Below, piece after piece: positions 9,772-20,489 of a DNA stretch of 64,000 nt; the stretch's first letter is position 1, and every line of letters begins with the position of its first letter. The stretch is from Valencia hispanica (lineage: Eukaryota; Chordata; Actinopteri; Cyprinodontiformes; Valenciidae), in NCBI GenBank assembly GCA_963556495.2, contig OY747716.1, forward strand, positions 29,358,818 through 29,422,817, read 5' to 3'. The notes beneath the pieces are model-generated. The model saw only the letters and a program-made list of their open reading frames with translations, was not told where the DNA came from and searched no databases. A program made the position numbers and the translations under genes.

Positions 9772-9960
9772 AATCAGAATCAGAAATCAGAAAGGTTTTA
9801 TTCCCATTTGTGTGAACAGGTTCACAACATTAGGAAATCGCTGTGGTAGTTTGTGCAAACACAAGATAAACACTTCTAAGCATGCAATAAATAAAAATAA
9901 AAATGGGTAAACAGATTAATATATACATGAGTGCAGGTTATGATGAGTGCAACATTTATA
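9772..9960 (-). repeat. AATCAGAATCAG LINE-tail repeat, copy 2
   Basis: Same order of blocks as the copy at 8812-8965: AATCAGAAAGGTTTTATT, GTGAACAGGTTCACAACATT, AAACACTTCTAAGCATGCAA, then AT-rich sequence. It extends further with ATGAGTGCAGGTTATGATGA, a part the first copy lacks. Confidence 0.6.
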
Positions 9961-9984
9961 GCTTTATATGTCAGGAGAATAATT

Positions 9985-10340
9985 ACATATTCTTTACTGG
10001 GTTTAACAGAGAAATTAAATAAAAGTTCAAATTGAAAAATTATGAACCGTCCTTTAAATTTTAATTAGAACTCTGACTGTTTGAGTTACCTGAAGGCTTT
10101 TTAACAAATCTTTGGAACATCCTGACAATAAAGAACTACAATAGTCCAGTCTGGACATAATAAACGCATAAAACTGTTTTTCTACAGGACTTTGGGACAG
10201 GATGTTCCTAATTTAGGCAATAAACAGGAACAATAAGTGAAGATTCAGTTTCCGCAGTGTAATTTCTTTATCTGTCTGCTTCTCCAGAACAGCGCTGCAG
10301 GTACAGTTCTAAGTACAAATGTCATTGTGCTAAAAGATAT
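9985..10340 (-). pseudogene. Degraded L2-type LINE fragment
   Basis: Aligns by eye with 860-1210 of the L2 copy at the window start, same strand: shared blocks include AGAACTACAATAGTCCAG (versus AGAATTACAGTAGTCCAG), GGGACAGGATGTTCCTAATT and the C-terminal coding words. Many indels destroy the frame. It is older than the copies at 11271 and 28812. Confidence 0.6.
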
Positions 10341-10864
10341 TCCTTCAAATACACACTAAGGTTCTAACTTGTTCTTCATGGAGACGAATATAATAATGAA
10401 CCGAGTTTGTGGAAGGCTGATTTTGACTGAGAGGAATGTTTCTGCATTCTTGCTGTCTGTCTCTGTTTCCATGGTTATATCATCATCTGTGAAGTGAAAG
10501 TAGACACAGCATTTTACCCAACGCATTGAGATAATCTAGATCAAATCTGTACACAATGTATTGTTCTGCACACAATGAAAGAGAACTGAAGATTTGCAAT
10601 TGAATATTTTTGTTATAATTTAGTTAATGCTGGTGTTGATTAGGGCAAATAATTACTATGGAGATGACCATTTTAAATCAGTGGACAAAGTTGTTCCTTT
10701 GAAATAGTTTACCTTTTATGTATTTATGCTATGGTTTTTTGTGAAATTCTACCTAAGAATAAAGGTTCAAAGAGAAATGATTCGATTTTGGCATTAGTGT
10801 TATTTTGTCAATCACCACGGGGAGGCAGCAAATATAAAAACAAAACTCTTCATCTACAACTGAA
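10341..10864. other. Non-coding sequence, nothing recognised
   Basis: AT-rich, possibly including further eroded L2 sequence at its left edge, but no motif I can assign. Confidence 0.35.
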
Positions 10865-12990
10865 ACTCATGCAAAAGTTCATTTATTTCAATAATTCAAC
10901 TTAAAAGGTGAAACTAATATATTATATAGACTCATAACATGCTAAGCGAGATATTTCAAGTCTTAATTCGTTTTAATTTTGATGATTATGGCTTAGAGTT
11001 TATGAAATCCCCAAATTCAAAATCTCAGAATTTTAGAATATTACATGAAATCAACAAAACAAGGATTTTAAATAGAGAAATGTCATACCTCTGAAAAGTA
11101 TAATCATTTATCTGTACTCAGTACTTGTTTTGGGCATCTTTTGCATCAATTACTGCATGGATGCTATCAGCCTGTGGCACTGCTGAGGTGTTATGGAAGA
11201 CCAGGATGCTTCAATAGCGGCCTTCAGCTCTTCTGCATTGTTTGGTCTCATGTCTTTCATCTTTCTCTTAAATAATGGACTCAGACCTGAACCTCCAGGG
11301 TCACATAAAGGCAATAACAAGGTCAGCCTTCTATCACCTGAAGAACATTTCTAGGATTAAAGGACTGATGTCGCAACAGGACCTAGAAAAACTCATTCAT
11401 GCATTTATCTTTAGTCGGATTGATTACTGCAACAGCGTCCTCACAGGTCTGCCTAACAAGTCAATCAGACAACTGCAGCTGATCCAGAACGCTGCTGCTC
11501 GTGTCCTCACTAGAACCAGGAAAGTAGAGCACATCACCCCAGTTCTAAAGTCCTTACACTGGCTCCCTGTAGCTCAGAAAATGGACTTCAAAATACTTTT
11601 ACTAGTTTATAAATCATTGAATGGCTTAGCACCAAAGTATATTGAAGATCTGCTGTTCCTATACCAACCCACCAGACCACTCAGGTCCTCTAATTCCAGT
11701 CTACTCAACATCCCTAAAGTTAGGACCAAACATGGAGAAGCAGCTTTCAGTTACAATGCTCCTATAATCTCGAACAAACTTCCGGAGAATTGCAAAGCTG
11801 CTGAAACACTGAGTTCTTTTAAATCCCAACTAAAAATGTATCTGTTTAGAGCTGCCTTTGAGTCATGTTTTAATTGTATCATGTCTAATATATGCTTCTT
11901 TCTACTTTTACATTATATTCTTTGTAATGCTTTGATGTATCTGTGTATGTTTCTTGCTTTATTGCTGTTTTTACTTTATATATTTTGTCTGTTTTACTGC
12001 TACTTTTATTTTACCTCTTAATCATGTAAAGCACCTTGAATCACCTTGTTTTTGAAAGTGTGCTATACAAATAAAATTGCCTTGCTTGCCTGGCCTTCTC
12101 TTAGCAATGCCCCATAGATTCTCTATGGGGTTCAGGTCAAGCCAAATTGCTTGCCAGTCAAGCACTGTAATCCCATCGTCATTGAACCGGGTTTTGGTAC
12201 TTTTGATAGTGTGGGCAGGTGCCAAGTCCTGTTGGAAAATGAAGTCAGCATCTCACTAAAGCTCATCTGCGGAAGGAAGCATGAAGTCCTCCAAAATGTC
12301 CTGGTAGATACTGAGTTGACTCTGGATTTAATAAAGCACAGTGGACCAACACCAGCAGATGACATGGCTCCCTAAATCAACACAGACTGTGGAAACTTCA
12401 CACTGGACTTCAAGGATCTTGGATTGTGTTCCTCTCCATTCTTCCTCCAGTCTCTGGGAACTTGGCAAAATTTGCATCTCATTTTTTGCATCAAATTTTT
12501 TTCTTTAGCCCAAGTAAGACGCTTCTGACATTGTTTGTTGGTGTAGAAGCGGCTTGACAAAAGGAATACGATATTTGAAGCCCGTGTCCAGGATCTGTCT
12601 GTGTGTGGTGGCTCTTGATGCTCTAACTCCAGCCTGAGTCCACTCCTTGTGAAGCTCCCCAACACTTTTGAATGGCCTTTTCCTGACAATTCTCTCCAGG
12701 CTGCAGTCATCCCTGCTGCTTGTGCACCTTTTTCTTCCACATTTTTCCCTTTCACATAACTTTCTGTTAATGTGCTTTGATACAGCACTTTGGGAACAAC
12801 AACTTCTTTTGCAATTCCCTTTTAAGGCTTTCCGTCCTTATGGAGGGTTTCAATGATTGTTTTCTGCACAAATGTCAGGTCACCAGTCTTCTCCATGATT
12901 GTGATTTCTACTGAACCAGACTAAGAGACCATTTAAAGGCTCAGGAACCCTTTGTATGCGTTTTGGATTAATTAGCTGATTAGAGTGTGA
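10865..12990 (-). mobile_element. Tc1-like element, split by an L2 LINE
   Basis: The left end (AAAGTTCATTTATTTCAATAATTCAAC) is a terminal repeat of a Tc1-type family in which transposase reads leftward. Recognisable minus-strand coding pieces are LDLNPIENLWGIAKR with the third acidic residue (12107-12160), a TWAKEK block near 12500, SLKSSVKFPQSV near 12390, and the N-terminal region up to about 12900. The first-Asp motif is corrupted. The element is a distant relative of the copy at 59465-60570. The LINE interruption is 11271-12095. The right terminus is cut off near 12990 by a tRNA-like repeat. Dead copy. Confidence 0.75.
11271..12095 (+). pseudogene. 5'-truncated L2/Maui-type LINE with target duplication
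   Basis: The longest clean frame in the window (11275-12021, 248 residues) encodes the C-terminal part of an L2-type reverse transcriptase. It contains FSRIDYCNSVLTGLP, LQLIQNAAARVLTRTRK, HITPVLKSLHWLPV and FKILLLVYKSLNGLAP, then a hydrophobic run that is read-through of the 3' region. The 3' UTR ends GTGCTATACAAATAAAATTG followed by (CCTTG)n-like tail. The flanks are TTCTCTTA on both sides (11263-11270 and 12096-12103), an 8 bp target duplication. It inserted into the Tc1 element around it. A near-identical sister copy is at 28812-29481. It lacks endonuclease and RT catalytic core, so it cannot move itself. Confidence 0.88.
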
Positions 12991-13080
12991 CATGGCTGCA
13001 CAGCGGCACAGTTGGTAGCACTGTTGCCTTGCAGCAAGAAGGGTTTGAATCCCGGCCTGGGGTCTTTCTGCATGGAAATG
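12991..13080 (+). repeat. tRNA-like SINE-head fragment
   Basis: CGGCACAGTTGGTAGCACTG resembles a pol III A box region and GGGTTTGAATCCCGG a B box, separated by about 30 bp. The downstream words CTGGGGTCTTTCTGCATGG are typical of a common teleost repeat. It interrupts the end of the Tc1 copy. Confidence 0.5.
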
Positions 13081-13109
13081 TCCAACTCACAATGCAAAGC
13101 AGATGTGAA

Positions 13110-15030
13110 GATAAAAACATTCTTTGAAGGAAGTAATGTTTCACTAAATAATTTGCTGAATTAGATATCAATAACCTTTGGAGAATTGATTCTATTTTAT
13201 GGATCGATTACTGCAGTGATCAATTGAGTATTTTGACATACTAAGAAGGTGGTTTCAAAAACGACTGTTACGATTAGTTTTAGTGTTTAAACAATTTTAA
13301 AGCTGATTTGTATTTTCAATACTGTAAGTAGCAATCTCTATTGTTTGCAAATGCTAGCGGTCTGGGAAAAAAGAGGCTGCACTAATCAGACCAAGTGTGC
13401 GGAGCTAACTTATGTAGTGCAGCTTAGAGCCACTCTGTTTAGCTTTGCACAAAAGAACAAAGGAAAAACTCAGGTGGAACGGAGTAACTCCCGTTGTAGA
13501 ATTTAAAACATCTCTATCGGTCAGAAATATGGAGTTAAATCAGGGCCATAATGTTTGTGTATTTGAAAGAAATATTTGAAATCAAAAATATGTGAGCGGA
13601 AAACGAAAGTCAAATTTTTATTGTGAACTTTGAAAAACAAAAAAATTGGATTCAAAATAAAATTAAATGTGTTGAATGTTTATTTTAATTGAAATTTCAA
13701 TGGTATTTTTATTTTGTATTTTTCTGAATAAACTTGAATTCAAAATGTTCAGTAGGCTTTAACAGTTTTTTTCTCAGCAGTTTTCCTAAACACTAAGTCA
13801 GAAATAGACATTTCCCATGTCCCCGTGTTTCAGGAGCGCGCTCTGCAGCTAGAGAGACGGATCTGACGGTCTTCACAGCATGATGACAGATAGTGGTTGG
13901 GAAAACTGCTCATAATTGATCACTCTTACGGCATCATTTGTACACAGTACTGACTGAAACAGCTTTAATAACTGAGCTTTAGTGGTTACGCTTGATGCAT
14001 TCTCTACCAATCATGTAATAATACGTGCAGGAGGTTTTTGCTTCTGCTGCCACTCATGACTCCACTCCCCTCTCTGTGTAGCCCCGCCCACCATGCCACA
14101 TCAGGGCCAAAAGTTTGAAACTGAAAAAAAGGAATCTGAAAGTGTAGAAAAAGGATCTGAAGCTGGAAGAAAAATCTGAAACTGTAAAGAACTTTTTTGA
14201 CTTTAATTAGAAAGATCTGAATCAGAAAAAAAATAATAATCTGAAACTGAAGGGGAAAAAAAATCTTAAACTTAAAAAAATGTATAATACTGACATTTTT
14301 TAATTAAAGTTTATTCAGAAAATTACAAAATAAAAATACAGTTGAAATTTCAATTAATATAAACATTCAATAGGCTACCATTTCATTTTTTTGAACCCAT
14401 ATTTTTGTTTTTCAAAGTTCACAATAAAAACTTGACTTTCGTTTTCAGCTTACATAATTTCAGTTTCAAATATTTATTTCAAATACACAAACATTATGGC
14501 CCTGATTTAACTCCATACCAGAAACCTTTAAAACACTATTCATACCCAAATAATTGAAGAACAAAATCTTACAAATGCAGCAAAACACAGTGAAATAGAG
14601 AATCAAACAAAAATATATTTGTTTATCTTAAGCTAATTTATCTCTGCCCAGACATAACCTTTCCTGAACAATTCTTAGATCTCCGTTGAAAGGTGGCTCT
14701 GTTGTATGAAAAGACCAGCAATAAAGCAGAGAAACCAGCACTTAGCCGGTCAGTTAGCAGCAGCTGTGTGTAGTCAAGGCTAGCAGTGAAGCTCTGGGTT
14801 CGGACAGCTATCCACTGTTAGCCAGAACTTGGGGACGTCTGGTTCGATTTGGCAACCTTTTCCCAAGGACCAGTCCCTTTTCACAGGCAGCCTTCAGCTC
14901 AGCTGGGTCCCTTGGTTCAGCGGCAGGGAAGCAGGGTGGAATCTTGGTGAAATCTGTAATTCAAAAGATTCCTTCTGCAGAGTATTAAAGAAGTCAGGTT
15001 TAGGACTTATCCCATCAGCCAGATACAGTT
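13110..15030. repeat. LTR-like family X, copy A (blocks 2-4)
   Basis: Without the foldback insert (13528-14517), 13130-13527 aligns with 51985-52410 (shared TTATGGACCAGTCACTGCAG-like words, GAGAACAAAGGAAAACTC, GGACGGAGTTACTC) and 14518-14830 aligns with 52420-52730 (AATACAGCAAAAACACAGTG, CTCTGCCCAGACACAAC). 14945-15030 aligns with 33630-33710 (AGCAGAGTTTGAGCAAGTCAG versus AGAGTATTAAAGAAGTCAG). No ORF. Block order in the family is inferred from the three copies. Confidence 0.6.
13528..14517. mobile_element. Foldback element with long inverted repeats
   Basis: The outer 30 bases are an exact inverted match: TATGGAGTTAAATCAGGGCC on the left and its complement ending CTCCATA at 14517. Arms of roughly 230 bp continue with imperfect pairing (left 13528-13755, right 14275-14517). 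The flanks are TCAGAAA and CCAGAAA, a 7 bp near-duplication. The empty site is visible in copy C of the host repeat, where GGTCAATAACCTTATAAAA is uninterrupted. The interior holds a degenerate tandem run of TCTGAAACTGAAAAA-type units at 14105-14270. No transposase. Superfamily not assigned. Confidence 0.7.
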
Positions 15031-15639
15031 AAAAGAAAAAGGAAAAAGAAAAAGAAAAAGCAATAAAGTGGTACCATCCTTTATAGCTTAGGCTACAGCT
15101 TTAGCTTGAATGTGAGGTTCATTTTGGGACTGTGGGAGATAATGGTCAGAGTGATGACAGCTTGGGGAATCCGGGAGAAGTTAAGATCTCTCAGAACCTG
15201 AGAAAAAGTGAACTTCCAACATCTAGAAAACACATAGACTGAAAATTTCCCAGCAATTTCTTTAATTTCATCACTTTTGGATTAGAAGTCTGGTTAGGTG
15301 GCCAGTAGCTTCTCAACTAAACATTTGTGTTTTTATGCATAATTTCTTATACAGACAGACGCATCCCAAAAACAACAAATAGGAAAAAATTTGCATTAGC
15401 AAGAGAAAAAACAAGGTCCTCTTTTAATGTAATCGAATGGATAACACAAAGTGGTGTACTCGGCAAACACTGTTGACAACTCTACAAAAATTGATTATGA
15501 AAATAAATTTCTTAAATACTCATTTATGAATGTGTTTGAAATCTAATATCTGAGATTTTTGTTTTCCTCTTACAACAAATTGATTTTCAAATATTCACCA
15601 CTCATGTAAATTAGTTTGGACTAAAAAAAATTATAAAAT
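15031..15639. other. A-rich run then unrecognised sequence
   Basis: 15034-15062 is a (GAAAAA)n run. The rest shows no repeat or coding match that I can name. Confidence 0.4.
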
Positions 15640-16030
15640 GTATTCAGTGGATCCAGGGGGTGCTTAAAAAAATATGAGGAGTGCTTTAAGAGTAAGTTGC
15701 TTATATGGCCTAGTCCTTGTATAAAAGCAAGAACAGTGTCCATGCACATTCTCAGCACACTGTAAAACCAGTTCCCAGTGTAGGTGGAACTTGGCCAGGT
15801 CAGCCCCTTCCCACTGATCCAGTTTGGGTTGTTCATGCACAAGATCTAAAAATGTAAAAATGGAGAGAAAGGAGTCTAGATGGGGAACCTCCGAGTCTAA
15901 TCTTCGCTCTTGGCAGATGATGTGACCTTCAACTTGCACTAGAACGGCTCGTGGTAGAGTTGAAAGTGGGTGAGATAAGAATAAGCTTCATGGTTCTCAA
16001 CCGGAAAAAGATTTTGCCCAACTATCTTTA
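15640..16030 (+). pseudogene. RTE-like LINE reverse-transcriptase relic
   Basis: In shifting plus-strand frames the sequence gives a degraded GLRQGCPLSPVLF block (read here as GQVSPFPLIQFGLFMHKI), then MGNLRV, LLADDV (the catalytic ADD, about 15912-15930), and near 16000 HGSQPEKD, corresponding to the SKSEAMVLSRK region of the same protein family. At least three frameshifts and stops occur. It probably belongs to the same LINE type as 16800-18115 but is out of order (RT before endonuclease), so it is a separate insertion. Confidence 0.55.
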
Positions 16031-16799
16031 GAGAATTTAGCTATAAAGATAACGCTATTGGTTACTATGCCCTAGTGAGATGCAGCTGAGGCACTGCAGT
16101 TTTCATTTTGAGCAAAAAATGGTGCTGCAGATGAAATCTGCCCATATTCAACAACTGGTACCAGAAAAGAATTTAGAGGAATTTTATTCCTTTTAACACC
16201 AAGTACTACTTTGCCATTTTAAAGTCTATCAGATATATTGCAACACTTTTTTCCTCTGTGTTTATATTAAAATGTGCATACTTTAAAAATAGGACATGCT
16301 TTCAGATTGTACCTTATTGCTTTCCTGTTTGATGAGATCTACTAGCCCAGCACCACCCACTGCAAGAATAGTTTCAAAAACATGGATGTACACAACTGGA
16401 TGAAAAGAAAGAAAATGACAACCAAAAACAGTGTGGAGGTGTGCTTTTCTGTTAGAAGATGCTGTTTGAGAAGACAGAAAGGGCGCATGTAAACCAGGTG
16501 TCAAGCAGCAGATTTCAAGTATCTAGTATGTTGTGGAGACTGTAACTGTCTGGGTAGCGTACTCTCTGTTCCCCTCGCCCCCTGCATGATTACTTTTGTT
16601 GGTTCTGGTCTGCAAGGAATAGTGGCAGCTGCAGTCCGTCATTTATCTGCATTCATCCAGACAGTCAGTCTTGGCAGTACACCTTCAGAGTATTGTAGGA
16701 ACTAGAGTCCTTTTCTCTTCTATGTCCTCACAGAGTCTGCTGCTACCTCAAGGTTAACGAAACATTAACCCTCCCTGGGCTGCCATCTTATTGGAGTTT
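16031..16799. other. Non-coding sequence, nothing recognised
   Basis: AT-rich left half and mixed right half, with no motif assigned. Confidence 0.4.
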
Positions 16800-17520
16800 G
16801 AGTGTTCAAATGATCCTAGGAGCTAAGTTGTTGGGGGCTTTTTGCCCCTGGTAGGGTCACCCATGGCAAACAGGTCCCAGGAGAGGAATCAGACAAAGTG
16901 CAAAGTTTAGAGGTTCTGACTGGACCTCGTCGGACACACCTCGACGCGCACACTCTGGAACCAGTATCCTTAAAAGTTGTTGGACTCTCTTCCACCCTGG
17001 AGTTGCTCCCACTGAGAGGCCCCAAGCAGGGGCCCCACATCTTGGCGCCCTTTACGTTGGGGTTTACCCCAGTGAATGAGAGGGTAGCCTCCCTCCGCCT
17101 ACGACTGGGGAGACGGGTCCTGACTGTTGTGTGCACTTATGCGCCAAACTGCACTAGATTACCCACCCTTTTTGGAGTCCTTGTAGGGGTTGCTGGAGAG
17201 TGATCCTCCTGGGGACTCCCTTGTTCTGCTGGGGGATTTCAATGCTCTTGTGGGCAATGACAGTGAGACCTGGAGGGGTGTGGTTGGGAGGAATGGCCAC
17301 CCCAATCTGAACCAGAGCTGTGTTTTTTTATTGGACTCCTATGCTTGTCATGGATTGTTCATAACGAACACCATGTTTAAACATAAGGGTATCCATACGT
17401 GCATGTGGCACCAGGACACCTTAGGCCGCTGCTCGATGTTCGACTTTGTTGTCGTTTCTGATCTGCAGCTGCATGTTTTGGATACTCGGGTGAAGAGCTG
17501 CCGTAAAAGTCACATGGGTT
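16800..17520 (+). pseudogene. LINE AP-endonuclease domain (RTE/Rex3-like)
   Basis: The 5' part starts with TTGGGGGCTTTTTGCCCCTG, a phrase that opens a common teleost LINE. Two plus-strand frames (16898-17203 and 17190-17522) overlap by frameshift. The first has FTPVNERVASLRLRLGRR and VCTYAPN; the second has the endonuclease core [27 protein letters not shown] and a [10 protein letters not shown] block. APE-type endonucleases nick target DNA to prime reverse transcription: the GDFN motif carries the Asp and Asn catalytic pair, and the later D-F-V-x-V motif precedes the catalytic His, which is lost here. The frame ends where the CACATG array begins. Clade assignment is from memory of similar proteins and is tentative. 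Confidence 0.72.
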
Positions 17521-17942
17521 GAACAAGTTCTTCACATGGGATCACATGTTATCCCATGTGGTACCTGGTAAACCACATGTGTAGCACACATGGACATCAC
17601 ATGTATGGTTTTACATGGGTTTCACACGTTTTTCACATGTCATCACATGTAATCACATAGGCTTCACATGGGCTTCACACATAATTCCACATGGGTTTTC
17701 ACATTTTTTTCACATGCAGGTTTTATGTAGAAGATCACATGTTTCACATGGGGTTTACATGTTATCCCATGGGCTCCACATGTGAATGTCCATGGGTTTC
17801 ACAGTTTATTACCATGAAAATATTCCAAATTCACACCTGAAATGTGTGCAAAACACAGGTGGCCACATGTTTTTCCACACATCTCACATATTTCTTAACA
17901 TGTTTCCACATGTGAATTTGCCCATGTGAAACCATGTGTTTG
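17509..17942. repeat. Degenerate CACATG tandem array
   Basis: About 430 bp built from CACATG/CATGTG words every 9-20 bases (such as TTCACATGGG, TCACATGT, GGTTTTACATGGGTTTCACA). Unit spacing is irregular, so this is an old minisatellite rather than a simple repeat. It lies between the LINE endonuclease segment and the LINE 3' tail. Confidence 0.8.
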
Positions 17943-17959
17943 TTTTTTATTCGTAAGGA

Positions 17960-18115
17960 GGATTATATAGGCTATATAAATCATTTCTGGCCTGGGAACA
18001 CCCTGAAATCCCCCAGGAATGGCTGGAAAATATTTCTGCTGATAAGGGGGATATCTAGCTATCCTTCCTGGAACCACTAGGACTTGATCTTGCATAAGCA
18101 GAAGACAATGGATGG
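17960..18115 (+). repeat. 3' tail of an RTE-like LINE
   Basis: Contains GGCCTGGGAACACCCTGAAA, CCCCAGGAATGGCTGGAAAA and a terminal ACAATGGATGG, corresponding to the 3' end of the LINE type whose endonuclease is at 16800. Together they suggest one element with a deleted middle and the CACATG array in place of the RT. Confidence 0.6.
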
Positions 18116-19430
18116 CAGGTTAAACAGAAGTATACAACTTCTTAATGAAGCTAGACAAGCATAGAGGTCACAGAAAAGAAAGACTGAACACGTTAAATGT
18201 GAAAAACAAAACAGGCGAAAAATGTAAGTAATGAGAAAACAAAACAACAGAGTTGATCAGAACAATTCATTCTTTATGCACTAATACCATTCTATACCAT
18301 CATTACGTTTCACTTATTGTGTAACCAACCAAAGCCTCATACATATTAATCGTTCATCTGTGGTGGAGCTGAAGTAATAGGAGGACCATGTTCTGATGTT
18401 CTACAGATGATAGGCTTCAGGTTGCTTGCTTATTGAATTCAAAGGCAGGAATCTGCCCTGAACCTGCGTTCACTTCAAGGCTTTGCATGGCAGGGGGTAG
18501 GACTGAAGAGAAAGACCTGAGATGCAATGCATTTCAAATTAAATGAAAAGGTGTAAGGGAATGAAATAGCACACACTGCCTGCTGAGACCTGGAGACTCC
18601 ACACTCAGCAGTAACCTATATGGTTTATGTATATATTCATATCCTCCTGTTCAGACCAGGTGGAGACATTAAAGGCTCTGTGCTCTCCAAACCTCCATCC
18701 TCCGCAGCCAGTGAACCAATTACAACCGTTGAACTTCTATTCTTATTCCTCCCTCCTCTGTTCCCCTCCCTTCTTTTATTCCTTCCACCTACTCTTTGTG
18801 CCTCATCGTTTTTCCTGGGAATTACCCTGGCTCTGCTGATGTCAGCACTGGGACAGGTCCATCACTAAACATTGGCTTGCACGTCAGCTGGTATTTTTGT
18901 CTTTTGCGATCAGTGTTCTCTTGGACATCCAATCCATATCTTGCTCTAATGTTCAACTGTAAACAGCAGCATTAATGAGGAAGCTTTACATCACAGAGAA
19001 AGCTTGGCCATGTATAAAAAGAGCTAAATGAGATGAGACAGTTGGAAAGCTGCCAGCTCAAACCCTACTGACCCCTCCCGACCCATTAAGACACCCCCGC
19101 CCTTCTTTTTGCTGGCATAGTCAAACAGCCCTTCGGGAGCTCTCTATACGACTTCTGTTGTTATTAGCCCTGACAGGAGCTCATAGAAATCTTAGCATCT
19201 ACTACACAGGAAGTATATAACACTGCTAAATCAGGGGATTTTCCACCTTCTTGGTCTTTTATTCTGTTTATTTCAAACTTCCAGAAACTCCTAGGGTAGA
19301 TGTTGCCTTTACATGTAGTAGGAGCTCAAAATCTCAGGTAGAAATATGGCCTGGATTATTCTGGACTGAGCAGCATCTGAACGGATCTTAACCAAAAAAT
19401 CTTTTAGGACATCAATCAATGTGATTACTG
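18116..19430. other. Unique-looking sequence
   Basis: No repeat or exon recognised. A pyrimidine-rich stretch lies at 18740-18800. Nothing else to report. Confidence 0.45.
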
Positions 19431-19720
19431 AATGGTAAATGGACTGAATTTATACAGCGCTTTTCTAGCCATACTGACCAACCAAAGCTTTTTACACTAG
19501 ACACATTCACATAATCGCACTCACAAACATGCTGAGTACGCTGATACTCAGATCAGTAGGGAAGGAGGAAGCTGAAACTGAGCTCACAACTTTCCAATGG
19601 CAGAATATCTACTCTACTCATGTAGCCATATCAACCCTAACCAGATGCAAAATGAATGAAACTTTTGAGAAAGAGATGAAAAATTATTACATTGGGATGG
19701 ATGGATGGATGGATGGTCAG
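19431..19720. repeat. Teleost dispersed repeat with AGCGCTTTT core and GGAT run
   Basis: Opens AATGGTAAATGGACTGAATT, TATACAGCGCTTTTCTAGCC, AAGCTTTTTACACTAGACAC, a wording seen in a very common teleost repeat. A (GGAT)5 run follows at 19694-19715. Confidence 0.6.
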
Positions 19721-20205
19721 ACAGCAAAATATCGCTTAAAAGGAAAGATAGTTGAAAAGTTACATTGTGAAACAAATTGTAAAATGTAAAATTACAAAAG
19801 ACAGAAACAATACAACACACAAGTATATAAAATGAAAGAAGCAGAAAAACAATTTACAGATATTTTAACCAAATGTAAAGTATGACTCAATCGTTCAACC
19901 TAAAATCAAATACGGATGCAAAAACTGCTAAATGTCGGAATAATACAAAATCAAAGAATTTTGAAGTATTATACATTTAGCTAAGGTTTTTGGGGTATAA
20001 ATAATTTTCTCAAAATTTGCTATTTTGGCTTCATTGTTTTTAGTAAATAATGACACAGTTGAATTTGTGGTATGTGTTTTGTGAGATTAGATTTAAATAC
20101 TTTTACAATCTAGTAAAGACCAGAGCCTTAATTTGTTAAAAATCCTAGAGTTAATGAAGGACGTACTTTTTTGTTTCACTTGAATGTACTGAAATGGAAT
20201 AACCT
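19721..20205. other. AT-rich sequence, nothing recognised
   Basis: No coding or repeat signal that I can assign. Confidence 0.4.
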
Positions 20206-20211
20206 TTATGT

Positions 20212-20489
20212 CACAATGTGTCATCTGTCCCTGTCTTTGTCCGTCCTTGTTCCCTTAATTGTTCCCAGCTGTCCTAGGTTTCCCTGATTGTCTCCCTGAA
20301 TACCTCCCTTGTGTATTTAAACCCCTGTGTGTTTAAAATAAAATAAATAAATACAAAACCCTGTGTGTTTCCTGTCCCTTTCTGTCCTTCTCTCTGTGCT
20401 CCCCGAGTTTGGACTAATTATTATCAAATATGAGTGCTCTGCACTCAAAATGTCACTCTGCGCCTGGTTCCTTCCTTAAAGTCATGACA
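20212..20489 (+). repeat. Candidate 5' LTR
   Basis: Starts TGTCAC and ends CATGACA. It contains a TATA-like GTGTATTTAAACCCCTG near 20312 and an AATAAA polyadenylation run at 20335-20360. The following GAACGATCTGACC is typical of the sequence that follows fish Ty3/gypsy LTRs. A matching 3' LTR is not visible downstream. Confidence 0.5.

Noticed and set aside
12991..13080. A functional tRNA gene
   Set aside because: Only box-like words; no cloverleaf could be folded by eye, and it matches a SINE-head repeat.
19694..19715. CRISPR-like or regulatory short repeats
   Set aside because: Plain GGAT microsatellite; this is eukaryotic DNA and no spacers are present.
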